The notes: generated by a model not told the origin, from the letters alone. Shown: positions 32,617 to 41,749, numbered from the stretch's first letter. The stretch: DNA of 64,000 nucleotides from JAVEWJ01 sp034004605 (GCA_034004605.1 JAVEWJ010000001.1:124001-188000), one strand, 5' to 3'. Program-made: numbers and translations.

Positions 32617-33650
32617 TAAATTTTCGAAGGCCAATTATCGGACTTTCTCCAATGGACAGTGTGACAGATGCGCCTTTTCGGGAAATGATAGCTAGACATT
32701 CCACTCCGTCATTCATAGTGACGGAGTTTTCTAATGTGGAGGGACTTGCTCGCGGAGGAGTCAAAATGCTTCATGCTTTTTTGTACTCTGAAAGGGAACG
32801 ACCTATTATCGCCCAAATTTACGGGGTTGAAATTGAGTCCTTCTACAAGGCTGCTGTTATGTGTTGTTTTCTCGGCTTTGACGGTGTGGATATAAATATG
32901 GGTTGTCCGATGAGCAAAGTGGCGAAAAGAGGATCGGGGGCGGCGCTTATCAAGACACCTGAGCTTGCAAGACAAATAATTGCCACGGTAAAAGCGGGAG
33001 TTCGGGATTTTAAAAACGGAATTTCACTTGAAGAGGCTGGAGTAAATCCACTACTTATCGATGAAGTGAAAAACATGTCCGAATTGCACGGTGGGGCTGA
33101 AAGAGCGCGCGAAATACCGGTTTCCGTGAAGACGAGAATCGGGTTTGACAAAGATATCGCCGAAAATTGGATGAGCGAACTTCTTCCTGCAAAACCGGAC
33201 ATGATTACAGTTCACGGAAGGACCCTAAAACAGCTTTATTCCGGCCGAGCCGATTGGGATTCCATTCGGAGGGCTTCTCGCGTTGTAAGGGGCGCTGGGA
33301 TACTTTTTTTGGGCAATGGAGATATACAAAATATGCAAGATGCGCGAGATAAAATTTCCGAATTTGAGGTGGACGGAGTGATGGTGGGAAGAGCTGTTCA
33401 AGGAAATCCTTGGTTTTTCACTGAACACATCCCATCGGTTTCGGAAAAACTTGATGCAATAATTGAGCATTCTGAAATACTTGCAAATATGTATCCTCAA
33501 ATTTGGTTTGTACATATTCGCAAGCATTTGGCTTGGTATGCGAATGAATTTTCCGGGGCAAAGGAGCTTCGCACGAAACTTATTCGTGTAAGCACCTTTG
33601 CCGATGTGAAGGAAATCGTTGAAAATTTTCGAAAAGAAAACAATCTTTAG
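32613..33650 (+). CDS. dus: tRNA-dihydrouridine synthase
   Basis: 345 residues of the FMN-dependent Dus family. Barrel signatures IIGLSPMDSVTDAPFR, FDGVDINMGCPMSKVAKRGSGAAL (with the catalytic cysteine in GCP), PVSVKTRIG, ITVHGRT and VDGVMVGRAVQGNPWFF are all present. It reduces uridines in tRNA D-loops; DusB is the nearest type. Residues about 130-165 contain an insertion not usual in short Dus proteins. The stop overlaps the convergent gene by four bases. Confidence 0.93.
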   Translation: MINFRRPIIGLSPMDSVTDAPFREMIARHSTPSFIVTEFSNVEGLARGGVKMLHAFLYSERERPIIAQIYGVEIESFYKAAVMCCFLGFDGVDINMGCPMSKVAKRGSGAALIKTPELARQIIATVKAGVRDFKNGISLEEAGVNPLLIDEVKNMSELHGGAERAREIPVSVKTRIGFDKDIAENWMSELLPAKPDMITVHGRTLKQLYSGRADWDSIRRASRVVRGAGILFLGNGDIQNMQDARDKISEFEVDGVMVGRAVQGNPWFFTEHIPSVSEKLDAIIEHSEILANMYPQIWFVHIRKHLAWYANEFSGAKELRTKLIRVSTFADVKEIVENFRKENNL

Positions 33651-34126
33651 GCACATTCTTGTAGGGAATCAGGCGTACGGAAAAGGCGTTTTTCATAATC
33701 GTAGTATTGCTTTCTCTCAAGTGTTTCCCATTCTTTGTATTTTCTTAGTATTTCGAAATCCAATACTTCCTCGAATTCGACACCTTCATCTTTTAGACAA
33801 CTTGTAATTTCTCTGAACAGATAAAGAAAATCGTGCGTGTTTGATTTGAGAAAAGGAGGAATGAAATCACTTTCGCTGAAAGTGCATTCGAGCGTTGCTC
33901 CCTCAATGTAGGCTCTGTGAAATAAAATAATCATTTCAAAAAATCTGTGTTCAAATCCCGGTTTTAGGAGATCCATATAGTGGCAAAAAAGCCCAATTTC
34001 CATCTCTTTTGAATACTTTCGGATTTTTTCTTTGATTTGTTCTTCACTCAAATCCTCCGATACTGCAGGGGCGCAGGGGGAAAGATAAAGATCTTCGATT
34101 TCTCGAATTTTTTCAGATTTTGTCAT
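33647..34126 (-). CDS. Hypothetical soluble protein
   Basis: 159 residues from ATG 34126; an upstream frame to 34192 adds 22 hydrophobic residues that could instead be a leader. Mostly helical with conserved-looking aromatic and acidic residues (FCHYMDLLKPGFEHRFFEMIILFHRAYIEG). No family recognised. It converges on dus and stands alone upstream of the toxin-antitoxin segment. Confidence 0.65.
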   Translation of the reverse strand: MTKSEKIREIEDLYLSPCAPAVSEDLSEEQIKEKIRKYSKEMEIGLFCHYMDLLKPGFEHRFFEMIILFHRAYIEGATLECTFSESDFIPPFLKSNTHDFLYLFREITSCLKDEGVEFEEVLDFEILRKYKEWETLERKQYYDYEKRLFRTPDSLQECA

Positions 34127-34244
34127 ATTTTTTCGGGTTATATTTATTGCTAGATTAAAAATAAACCGGAAATTTCCCGTGAAAAAATTCACGAAGATGT
34201 TTGAAAAATTTTCCGCTTCAAGAAGGCTAAAAAGCGAAGAAAAA

Positions 34245-34276
34245 GTGTTGTCGAATTGGCGACAAAAAGGGGGATT
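34245..34276 (+). repeat. 32-bp direct repeat, left copy (flanks TA module)
   Basis: Begins GTG, then inverted repeat TTGTCG-N6-CGACAA, then AAAGGGGGATT. Exact match to 34963-34994. Confidence 0.9.
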
Positions 34277-34317
34277 TTAATAAATTATAAAATAATTATT
34301 TGAGTTGAGTCTGATTG

Positions 34318-34581
34318 TTAGCGGTATAAATTGTTGTGATTTCCGAGAGTAATAAATATCACGATACTGAAAGAGTTTTCTTGTTTATAAATAATTCTTA
34401 AATCAAATCCGGCATTTATCGATGCAAGTCCTTGAAATTTTCCCTTTAATGAATGGTTATTGAGTTTTATGGAAAACGGATTTTTTTCGAAAAGTTTAAT
34501 TGCGTCATCAATTTGTTTCTTTCTTGAACTATTTAGTTTTTGATATTTTTTTTCGAAGAGGCGGTGTCGAAGTATTTTCAT
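34318..34581 (-). CDS. RelE/YafQ-type mRNA interferase toxin
   Basis: 87 residues, typical for the ParE/RelE superfamily. Pattern MKILRHRLFEKKYQKL...IDDAIKLFEKNPF...LNNHSLKGKFQGLASINAGFDLRIIYK followed by GNHNNLYR matches RelE/YafQ toxins that cleave mRNA on ribosomes. Its ATG lies 53 bases inside the antitoxin frame, so the pair is translationally coupled with the antitoxin first. Confidence 0.9.
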   Translation of the reverse strand: MKILRHRLFEKKYQKLNSSRKKQIDDAIKLFEKNPFSIKLNNHSLKGKFQGLASINAGFDLRIIYKQENSFSIVIFITLGNHNNLYR

Positions 34582-34870
34582 CCTTTTTTAAACTATTTAA
34601 GAATTCCCGGGCTGAAGAATATGGTCCGGAAAGGCTTTCTCCCGAGGCAATATCTTTAAGCGCCTGATGAAGTTCCCTTTGTTCCGAAAGCGAAAGACCG
34701 TTTTCATCCTTGTCTTGAATTATAGTGCCGATTCTGATTTTCCCTTCAGCAAAATCGTTTAACAAAATTCGCATCACTCCGGATAATGTCATACTAATTT
34801 CTTTGGCTTTCTTTTCAGCTTTTGTTTTTATATTTTTATCCAAAGACAGGCTTGTGAGTAGTTGCGACAT
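34529..34870 (-). CDS. RelB/DinJ-type antitoxin
   Basis: 113 residues. The N-terminal ribbon-helix-helix (TSLSLDKNIKTKAEKKAKEISMTLSGVMRILLNDFAEG) would bind the operon's own promoter. The C-terminal part wraps the toxin. The terminal ~20 residues (STPPLRKKISKTK) lie in the overlap with the toxin gene. The module sits between exact 32-bp repeats. Confidence 0.87.
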   Translation of the reverse strand: MSQLLTSLSLDKNIKTKAEKKAKEISMTLSGVMRILLNDFAEGKIRIGTIIQDKDENGLSLSEQRELHQALKDIASGESLSGPYSSAREFLNSLKKDENTSTPPLRKKISKTK

Positions 34871-34962
34871 ATTGTTTTTAGTTAATTTTAATGTGAATTA
34901 TTAATAATAACTATATGTATTTTATATGTTTTTTAGGTTTTTCTCAATATTTTTACTTTTTT

Positions 34963-34994
34963 GTGTTGTCGAATTGGCGACAAAAAGGGGGATT
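34963..34994 (+). repeat. 32-bp direct repeat, right copy (flanks TA module)
   Basis: Identical to 34245-34276, same orientation, start-to-start distance 718 bp. Confidence 0.9.
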
Positions 34995-35042
34995 GAAAAA
35001 ATTCGGAGGTTTTGCTATTAATGGATCTTATAATAAAAACCA

Positions 35043-35894
35043 ATGAGGTATAGAGAAATAGTAGAATCTTGTTTTTCAAAAGCAAAACAAATACACAAGA
35101 CGCTTGAAAATGGAGGAGATGTCATCCACAAAGGAGCCGGTTTTGGCGATCTATTAAACGATACTGAAATTAGACTAGACAGAGAAATTGGGGAAAAAGT
35201 TCGAGATTTGATTTGGAAACACACAAACGGGAAAGCGAATATTTCGGTTGAGGGGCTTTCTACTATTGAGGGGAAAAATCCGAATTTGTGGTTTTGTGTT
35301 GATCCGCTTGACGGTTCTTTAAATTATCGAAAAAGAGGGCTTTCTTTGGGTGCGCCTTATACAATTTGCGTGACTGTGCTTGATCGTTTTGATGATGCGA
35401 CTTTTTCAAATGTAATTTTGGGAGCGAATATGGATTTTCGAAATGGTGACACCTGGATTTCTGAGAAACAGAAAAATGGGGATTATAGGACTTCATTTAA
35501 TGGTTTTGTGCAAAAATCCTCAGATGTAGTAAAGTTGGATTTGGGTTCGGAAATAATTGCCGGAGAAATGTATTATTCATCGAATAGAAGGCTTATGGCG
35601 GATATTTTCGAAGGACAACAAGGATATCTTCGAAGCTTTGGATCGGCCGCTTGGGAAATTGCGAGTGTTTCTTCGGGGCAAGTGCTTGCACATATTTGCG
35701 ACAATCAAAAACAACACGAATCGGGAATGGGTTATGCCCTTGTGAAAGGTGCCGGAGGAGCTGCGGTGAATTTCAAAGGGGAGGACCTGGGAGATACTCC
35801 GTTTTCTTTTAATTCGCAAAATGATGTAATTTTTGCCGGAAATGACACAATTGCACAGATAATTGCAGAAAGAATTCGAAAAGTGATGGGATAA
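35043..35894 (+). CDS. Inositol-monophosphatase-fold phosphatase
   Basis: 283 residues. The metal-binding loop WFCVDPLDGSLNY matches the DPxDGTxN motif, and FGSAAWEIASVSSGQ plus MGYALVKGAGGAA match the C-terminal IMPase signature (normally WD.AAG). The conserved first Glu in ISVEGL is present. Substrate could be an inositol phosphate, PAP or fructose bisphosphate. It starts 49 bases past the right 32-bp repeat. Confidence 0.85.
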   Translation: MRYREIVESCFSKAKQIHKTLENGGDVIHKGAGFGDLLNDTEIRLDREIGEKVRDLIWKHTNGKANISVEGLSTIEGKNPNLWFCVDPLDGSLNYRKRGLSLGAPYTICVTVLDRFDDATFSNVILGANMDFRNGDTWISEKQKNGDYRTSFNGFVQKSSDVVKLDLGSEIIAGEMYYSSNRRLMADIFEGQQGYLRSFGSAAWEIASVSSGQVLAHICDNQKQHESGMGYALVKGAGGAAVNFKGEDLGDTPFSFNSQNDVIFAGNDTIAQIIAERIRKVMG

Positions 35895-36019
35895 AGCTCT
35901 TTCGAACTATATTGAAGATGATGCGAATAATAATTTTTCATGTTGAGAAATAAATGTCCTCTGGATTTTAGCCCTTAAAATATGGTATATTGTAGGGATT
36001 ACTTTAATAATAATCAAAA

Positions 36020-36472
36020 ATGAAAAACAAAAAAACTCTTATTTGGGTGAGTGCGATCGCCGTTCTACTGATAGTAGGCGTGGTTGTAAGCTCACAAACG
36101 GACCTTATGCAAGGTTTTATGGTTAAAAGACAACCAAGACCGGTAGACATGCAAAAAGTTCCAAAATTTTTCCTTCATAAAGGAAAGATCGTATCTCTAG
36201 TTACCAGTCCGGTTTCGTCTGTTGTAGTATCAAATGTTACTTCTCCAGCTGCCACTTCCAAGGTGCCATCAGTTGTAACTTCGCCTGTTGCATCTCCAGT
36301 AGCGGTTCCTCCAAATGTAGACACGGGAAGCGCTCAACCCCCTACGCTTGCTGATCCATTTTTAGAAAGTGCTGCAAAAGAAGACTATAAAAAGAATCCA
36401 TCAAAGTTTACATTGCCAGTTTCCGAGAAAAAGAGAATACTGGATTTGTTTAAACAAGGTAAACCATTTTAG
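36020..36472 (+). CDS. Small membrane protein with SPV/TSP-repeat tail
   Basis: 150 residues. One TM helix (LIWVSAIAVLLIVGVVV), a RQPRPVDMQKVPKFF segment, then a disordered Ser-Pro-Val-rich repeat stretch (about 60-110), and a charged C-terminus. Same layout as the protein at 21484, so a paralogous pair is likely. Upstream of and close to the Wzy-like gene (3 bases between stop and its GTG). Function unknown. Confidence 0.72.
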   Translation: MKNKKTLIWVSAIAVLLIVGVVVSSQTDLMQGFMVKRQPRPVDMQKVPKFFLHKGKIVSLVTSPVSSVVVSNVTSPAATSKVPSVVTSPVASPVAVPPNVDTGSAQPPTLADPFLESAAKEDYKKNPSKFTLPVSEKKRILDLFKQGKPF

Positions 36473-36475
36473 TAA

Positions 36476-38365
36476 GTGCACTTTCTTAGGGATAAATTAA
36501 AAAAATTAAAAAAAGAGGCTTTGTTCGTTTATATTGGACTTGGTCTCTTTTTTGTTCCTTTTGTCTATTTTACCGGTTTTTCAAATTCTTTTGTTAGAGG
36601 AAAGGAAATGTTTATTTATTGTTATTTATTATTTGGGATTGGACTTTTCTTTCTAAAATTGATCACTGATAAAAGCCGACAAATATCAATAAACAATGTC
36701 TTTAGTTCTCCTGTTTTCATTATAATTTGCTCAATTCTTTTGTTGTCATTAATTGTTTCAATAACAACCCCCACACCCGGAATCAATTTTTGGGGCACTT
36801 TTATAAGAGGTGGAGGCGTGTTATATTGGATTATTCTATTTTTATATGTTTCGTTTATAGGTTTGTTTGCAGAACGAAAAATATCGGAAAATTTTCTATT
36901 TTTTCCCATTATTTCCGGCACCATTGTTTCGATTTATGGAATAATTCAATTTCTCGGGTTTGATTTTTTGTTCTCAAATTTCAATACAAAGTTTTTTGAT
37001 GGAAGAGTTTTTTCATTCTTGGGTAATCCCGCTTATTTGGGCCAATTTTTAACATTGATACTGATACCTGTTTTATATTTTATTTTTAAAAACCTTAGCC
37101 TAAAAAATTGGAAGAAAGAAAGTATTTTTATTGCCCTGTTTTTGTTGATTTTCTACGTAATCGTTTTAACTCAGACACGAACTGCAATGGTGGGTATTGT
37201 TTTTTTATTTTTCTTTTTGACCGTAAAAAATCTAAAAAGAATATATAAATATTGTGTCAAAAATAAATTTTTTATTTTGTTTCCGGTTTTAATAGTGGCG
37301 ATATCAATAATAGGTGTTAGAAGTTTTTCCGAGCGTTTCTCCTTTTCCGATTTGGCGACAAGATCCCTAAACTCCAGAATCGAAATTTGGAAAGGCACTA
37401 TAGAGCTTGTTAAAGAACGCCCTTTCTTGGGTTATGGACTTGAAAATTTTCAGGTATATTTCCCGGAGGTTGCGTCAAAGGCCTTCTTGAGTTTGGAGGA
37501 AAACATTAACATTAACGCTGACAGAATTCACAATGAATCATTGGAGTTTTTATTTTCTTTGGGTATTGTGGGGCTTTTGTTGTACTTATTATTATTTATT
37601 ATCTTGTCTGTTGGCTTTTTTAAGGAAAAGGAGTCTTCCTACTCATATTTGTATCTGATTCCTCTTACAAACATGGTGCAGAATCAGTTTGCTTTTTCCG
37701 ATGCTTCGATAATTTTTTTAGTTGTTTCCATTTTAGGAATTCTAATTGCTAGAGAAAGTAAAGGAAAATCTTCTTTTCGAATGAAAAAATATTTGTTTTT
37801 ATTATTAATCCCCTTATTTCTAATTATTGCGAAATTTAAGATATTCGATGCTGTTATGTGTGAATTAAATTATAATAAATACTCAAATTCTGTCGGTTCC
37901 AGTTATTCGGATGCGATGTATTATCTTAAGGAAGCCCAGTTTTACTCACCGTATTATTCGGAATTATGGTATGAAATGATGATGATAGATGAAATTAGCA
38001 TGAAAAGGGCACTTGAAAACATATTCAAAATTGAAGGGAAGTCGGGGAATTATTTAGCTTGGATGGGAAATTATTTTGCGAATTTCGATCCCGAAACAGC
38101 CAGTGATTATTATATAAAAGCTCTGGAAAAGAATCCAAACAACCCAAATTGGCTAAGGGCTTTTGGAGATATGCTTTGTTCGTATGGTGACAAGGAAAGC
38201 GCTTCAATTATTTATGAAAGATATTTGAATTCAATTCCCGAAATATGGAAATGGGGAAATGCATATGACACCCTTACGGATTCGAAGAAAAAGACTTATG
38301 ATACTTTTTTGAAAACAACTCCATATTTTCCTGATTTACTGAAAAAAATTGAAAATTGTAAGTGA
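36476..38365 (+). CDS. O-antigen ligase/polymerase-like (Wzy_C) membrane protein with TPRs
   Basis: 629 residues from GTG 36476, three bases past the preceding stop. About eleven TM helices up to residue 455. The Wzy_C domain shows TQTRTAMVGIVFLFFF and the periplasmic loop GYGLENFQVYFP...ADRIHNESLEFLFSLGIVGLLLYLLL, with the usual Arg/His pattern. The C-terminal ~170 residues form TPR-like repeats (ASDYYIKALEKNPNNPNWLRAFGDMLCSYG). It may polymerise or ligate surface glycans, possibly glycosylating S-layer proteins. Confidence 0.85.
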   Translation: MHFLRDKLKKLKKEALFVYIGLGLFFVPFVYFTGFSNSFVRGKEMFIYCYLLFGIGLFFLKLITDKSRQISINNVFSSPVFIIICSILLLSLIVSITTPTPGINFWGTFIRGGGVLYWIILFLYVSFIGLFAERKISENFLFFPIISGTIVSIYGIIQFLGFDFLFSNFNTKFFDGRVFSFLGNPAYLGQFLTLILIPVLYFIFKNLSLKNWKKESIFIALFLLIFYVIVLTQTRTAMVGIVFLFFFLTVKNLKRIYKYCVKNKFFILFPVLIVAISIIGVRSFSERFSFSDLATRSLNSRIEIWKGTIELVKERPFLGYGLENFQVYFPEVASKAFLSLEENININADRIHNESLEFLFSLGIVGLLLYLLLFIILSVGFFKEKESSYSYLYLIPLTNMVQNQFAFSDASIIFLVVSILGILIARESKGKSSFRMKKYLFLLLIPLFLIIAKFKIFDAVMCELNYNKYSNSVGSSYSDAMYYLKEAQFYSPYYSELWYEMMMIDEISMKRALENIFKIEGKSGNYLAWMGNYFANFDPETASDYYIKALEKNPNNPNWLRAFGDMLCSYGDKESASIIYERYLNSIPEIWKWGNAYDTLTDSKKKTYDTFLKTTPYFPDLLKKIENCK

Positions 38366-38938
38366 TCAAGTTTCTTTCGAGGTGCCTCTTTGCAGGATTT
38401 CCAAGAGCTTTTTGTCGATGTCGCCGGTGATGCGTGCAAGAGCTATTTTGGGAGGATCATTAAATTCTAAATTTTGCCCCATTCTATCCGCGATTGTGAT
38501 TGCCGTGGCCCTGTGGTGGCCTTCAATGCAAACAATCTTCTTAATATCGTCTCGAATTATGCCAATAAGCTCTGTACCTTGTGGAAAGTTTTCAATTAGA
38601 GAATTTATTTTTTCAACTGAAGACCAGTATTTCATTTGAGAAGGAAGGTCTATCAAATCATTGAAAGTCGCTGTGTTTGGTGTTTCGACACGACCTTGCC
38701 AACCCTGAAACGGTCCCATAAGCATTTCCGGAATTTCCTTCATCGGGTCTTCAAATTCATATAAATTCCATTCGAGGGAACTTGCGTCGATTTGTTCTGC
38801 CGTGAATTTTCGCCAAGATTCCCAATCGGGCCAACCTTTTATTTGCACCGCACAATGGATCCATCCGGGATCTGAGGCTTCGCGAGATTGCCATGAATCA
38901 AAAGTTTCTTGCCAGGTTGTGGGTCTAAGTAGTTTCAT
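38366..38938 (-). CDS. Hypothetical protein with ParB-like GHHR motif
   Basis: 190 residues. Tryptophan-rich first half (DPGWIHCAVQIKGWPDWESWRKF), then KIVCIEGHHRATAITIADRMGQ, which resembles the ParB/sulfiredoxin phosphate-binding motif (GxHR). The rest of a ParB N-domain is not obvious. It abuts the stop of the convergent Wzy gene (38365/38366). Could be a ParB-fold nucleotide-binding enzyme; I cannot assign a role. Confidence 0.65.
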   Translation of the reverse strand: MKLLRPTTWQETFDSWQSREASDPGWIHCAVQIKGWPDWESWRKFTAEQIDASSLEWNLYEFEDPMKEIPEMLMGPFQGWQGRVETPNTATFNDLIDLPSQMKYWSSVEKINSLIENFPQGTELIGIIRDDIKKIVCIEGHHRATAITIADRMGQNLEFNDPPKIALARITGDIDKKLLEILQRGTSKET

Positions 38939-38949
38939 TATAATTTGGG

Positions 38950-40377
38950 TTATCTCATTGTTTTTGCGATTTCTTCGAATTGTGCGACAAACTCGGCTTG
39001 TGTTGGCGGATGTGCGTTGAAATATTGAAGAATCGCCACTTTGTCGGATTTTCTGTAAGTGTAAACGATAATTACCTCATCATAATTTACCGTGCGTCCG
39101 TTTACAACTTCGCCGGGATATGCACGATATTCTCTTCGGAGAGCCGGAAGGCCGTTTATATTTGTGTAAGACTCGGATTTAAGGTCATGACCAAACCAAT
39201 TTGATTGTTTTAAGGCTGATTCATCGGAAGCGGTGGTGGATACTGATTTTGTGTAATAAACGAGATAATGGTCGACTTGTTCGTAATTTTTTGTATCAAG
39301 GCCTTCGATATTTTTCATTTCGTCGGAAAGATAATCCCATCCGTTTCGCATGTAGCCGACCCAGTTTGGATGACTAAAAATGAAGCCGTTTTTATTGAAA
39401 GATGCCCAATCTGATGAGCCTTTGTAAATATCGGGGAGAAGGATTTGAGAGGAGAGATCGTGTTTTTCTTCAAGTATTCGATATAGCATTTCGGACATTT
39501 CTCCTCTTGTGATTTTTTTATCAAGAGAGAGAACGCTTTGCGGAATATAATTGTTTTGTTCAAGGGCTTTTACAAAACCGTAGTACCAAATTTCAGGGTC
39601 CGTTTCGTGTTCCAATTTTTGGGTATTCACAAGTATTTTTGCAGCTTCTACAAAAGAAATATCGTTTCCCGGTTTAAAATTTCCGTCACCGTATCCTTCC
39701 ACTATTTTTTGTCTAAATGCAAAGCACACAAAGGGTGCAAACCAGTCATTTTTCACATCATTGAAACAATAATTATTTGTGCCGATTTCTTTTTGCGTGT
39801 AGGCGGAATTTAGAATCATCTTTAAAAACTCCGCTCGGTTTATCGTATTGTCAGGCTTAAATGTGCCGTCCGAATAGCCGGAAATAATATTTTTTTCAAA
39901 GAGATAAGCGATTGCGGTTTCGTATTTGTGATTATTTATGTCGGTGAGGTGGTCGGGTTTTACTTGTGTTGGTTGAGTTTCTTCAGGATTTTCGATTTCT
40001 TCTGTGTTGAAAATCGAGTCTTCGTTTGAAGCTTGTGTATTGTCTGCTGTGCTGCTTTGTTCGTTAAAAGCTTTGTCCGTAGCGGAAACGAGCCATTGAC
40101 CTATCCAGCCTTCCGTGCCATCAGTTCTTCTGATTTGATAATATCCGTCTGTCATTGCGATTATTTTCACGACTTCGCCAACAGGCAAGGTGGTAAGGAC
40201 AGTGGAGGTTTCCATACAGGGGATACTTCTTACCCTTGCGCCCGTGGTGACTATTGCGTTCCAGTCCTGCGTGTAAATGGGATCGTGCATGCAGTCTTCG
40301 GCGTGGGCTGTACTCGGTGAGGGTAGGATTAGTATTGTTGATACAATTGCCAGGGATAAAATAATTTTTTTGAGCAT
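38950..40377 (-). CDS. Secreted SH3b/SLH-repeat protein
   Basis: 475 residues from ATG 40377, which begins a good signal peptide (MLKKIILSLAIVSTILILPSPSTAHA); the longer frame adds 41 unlikely residues. A bacterial SH3 domain (about 30-100, TGARVRSIPCMETSTVLTTLPVGEVVKI) and a Gln/Glu/Thr linker precede three SLH repeats (about 155-330: YETAIAYLFEKNIISGYSDGTF, FNDVKNDWFAPFVCFAFRQ, WYYGFVKALEQNNYIP). The C-terminal 140 residues form an unrecognised globular domain. SH3b plus SLH suggests wall binding. Confidence 0.88.
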   Translation of the reverse strand: MLKKIILSLAIVSTILILPSPSTAHAEDCMHDPIYTQDWNAIVTTGARVRSIPCMETSTVLTTLPVGEVVKIIAMTDGYYQIRRTDGTEGWIGQWLVSATDKAFNEQSSTADNTQASNEDSIFNTEEIENPEETQPTQVKPDHLTDINNHKYETAIAYLFEKNIISGYSDGTFKPDNTINRAEFLKMILNSAYTQKEIGTNNYCFNDVKNDWFAPFVCFAFRQKIVEGYGDGNFKPGNDISFVEAAKILVNTQKLEHETDPEIWYYGFVKALEQNNYIPQSVLSLDKKITRGEMSEMLYRILEEKHDLSSQILLPDIYKGSSDWASFNKNGFIFSHPNWVGYMRNGWDYLSDEMKNIEGLDTKNYEQVDHYLVYYTKSVSTTASDESALKQSNWFGHDLKSESYTNINGLPALRREYRAYPGEVVNGRTVNYDEVIIVYTYRKSDKVAILQYFNAHPPTQAEFVAQFEEIAKTMR

Positions 40378-40487
40378 TTTTGAGTTTATAAATTTATTGA
40401 AATCTAACGAATATATTGAATATGGGAAAGGTGTGCTTTTGTGAAATTTGTTTTTACACGTGCTAAAGCTATAAGAAAAAACAAAAC

Positions 40488-40517
40488 TTGACACCCCCAC
40501 GGGGTGTCTGATATTTT
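40488..40517 (+). promoter_or_regulatory. Promoter with palindromic operator before the multi-TM gene
   Basis: TTGACA (40488-40493) overlaps a perfect palindrome GACACCCC-CAC-GGGGTGTC (40490-40508), with a -10-like ATATTT/TATTTT at 40511-40517. The operator fills the spacer, so a bound repressor would block RNA polymerase. The C/G-tract form recalls CsoR/RcnR-type metal operators, which is only a suggestion. Confidence 0.65.
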
Positions 40518-40543
40518 CCTTCCGTTATTAATAAATCAAGAAT

Positions 40544-41686
40544 ATGAAAAAACGATTTTCGCCTCTTTCTTTCCTAGCGGCTGTTGGTGCGGGAGGAATA
40601 TCAGTAATTCCTTTTGCCTTTCTAAACTACACTTTGGAACACCCAAAGGGCTTAATAAAAATCGGGGATATCTCTTTTTCAAGCTATGACTTTTTAAATA
40701 AGATTTTGTTTTTTTCGCTTGAAAGCGTGATGATTGTGTTTTCGATAATTCATTTTGTGTTTTTGTTTTATCTAATTTATGAACTTGTTTTGTTTATAAA
40801 ATCGGATGAATTTGATTCGTTTATGAACAATCCACTCAAAAATTTTGCCATTCTAACGCCATTTATAGCGTTAGTAATGAGCATGAATGTAATTATCGGA
40901 CCTGTTCGATTTTTTACTCCTTTGCTTTCCGACAACCTTCAATCTTTTATGTTGCCTGCATTAATATTTTGGCTTGGTATATTTTTGAGCTTTTTCGTTT
41001 TTGAAATGAAGGTCATTAAAACTAATTTTGTAAGTCCTATCGATTTAAAGAAAATTGGCTTTGGTTGGCTTATAGATGTGTTTGCTCTTTCTATGGTTGC
41101 GGTAACAGGATCCGGAATTGCAGCTCTTTCAACTTCATCTTCAATTGCCTCTGTTGCGGCGTTCTTCTCACTTATGGCAGCGCTTATGGCAATGTTTTTT
41201 CTATTTATTAAACTTGTTCTTGTTTTTCAAAGACATTATGCGGATTCAAGCCTACCGGAAAAACAATTTCTCCCGGGATTTTTGAATGTAGTGCCTACGA
41301 TTACCCTACTTTCCATTACATTTTTCAGGCTTGCACACTATTTCTCACATCATTCCGGACTTGATGCAGGCTGGTTTTATACAATTGTAATCACTTCGGG
41401 ATTTGCATTTGAAACATGGTATTTGATTTTTGGTCTTTATTTACTCGTTCATTACTTTAAACATTATCATTTCGAAAAAGAGCATTTTGCGTCGCAGTGG
41501 GCATTGGTTTGTCCCTTTGTGGCTTATGCTGTTCTTTCCGCTTTTACATATAGTTTTTTTGTTCCAAGCATTATTTTTAAAACAATTTCAATAATTAGCA
41601 TGATTATTGCGATTATTGTATTTTTTGATCTGTTAATTAAATTTTTGTTTTGTAAAAGAGGGAAATATTCTTGCGAGGAGGCGTAA
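40544..41686 (+). CDS. Multi-TM membrane protein (possible TDT/SLAC1-like transporter)
   Basis: 380 residues with about ten TM helices. GAGGISVIPFAFLNY at the N-terminus and later paired helices with LAHYFSHHSG and ASQWALVCPFVAYAV loosely resemble TehA/SLAC1-type channels, but I am not certain. The regulated promoter supports a role as an inducible transporter. Cytoplasmic C-terminus ends CKRGKYSCEEA with two cysteines. It stands alone between divergent and plus-strand neighbours. Confidence 0.72.
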   Translation: MKKRFSPLSFLAAVGAGGISVIPFAFLNYTLEHPKGLIKIGDISFSSYDFLNKILFFSLESVMIVFSIIHFVFLFYLIYELVLFIKSDEFDSFMNNPLKNFAILTPFIALVMSMNVIIGPVRFFTPLLSDNLQSFMLPALIFWLGIFLSFFVFEMKVIKTNFVSPIDLKKIGFGWLIDVFALSMVAVTGSGIAALSTSSSIASVAAFFSLMAALMAMFFLFIKLVLVFQRHYADSSLPEKQFLPGFLNVVPTITLLSITFFRLAHYFSHHSGLDAGWFYTIVITSGFAFETWYLIFGLYLLVHYFKHYHFEKEHFASQWALVCPFVAYAVLSAFTYSFFVPSIIFKTISIISMIIAIIVFFDLLIKFLFCKRGKYSCEEA

Positions 41687-41749
41687 AAATATTTTATTGC
41701 CATTGTCGAATTTTTTTGCAATATTTATTTCTTATTTTTAATTTTTCGA

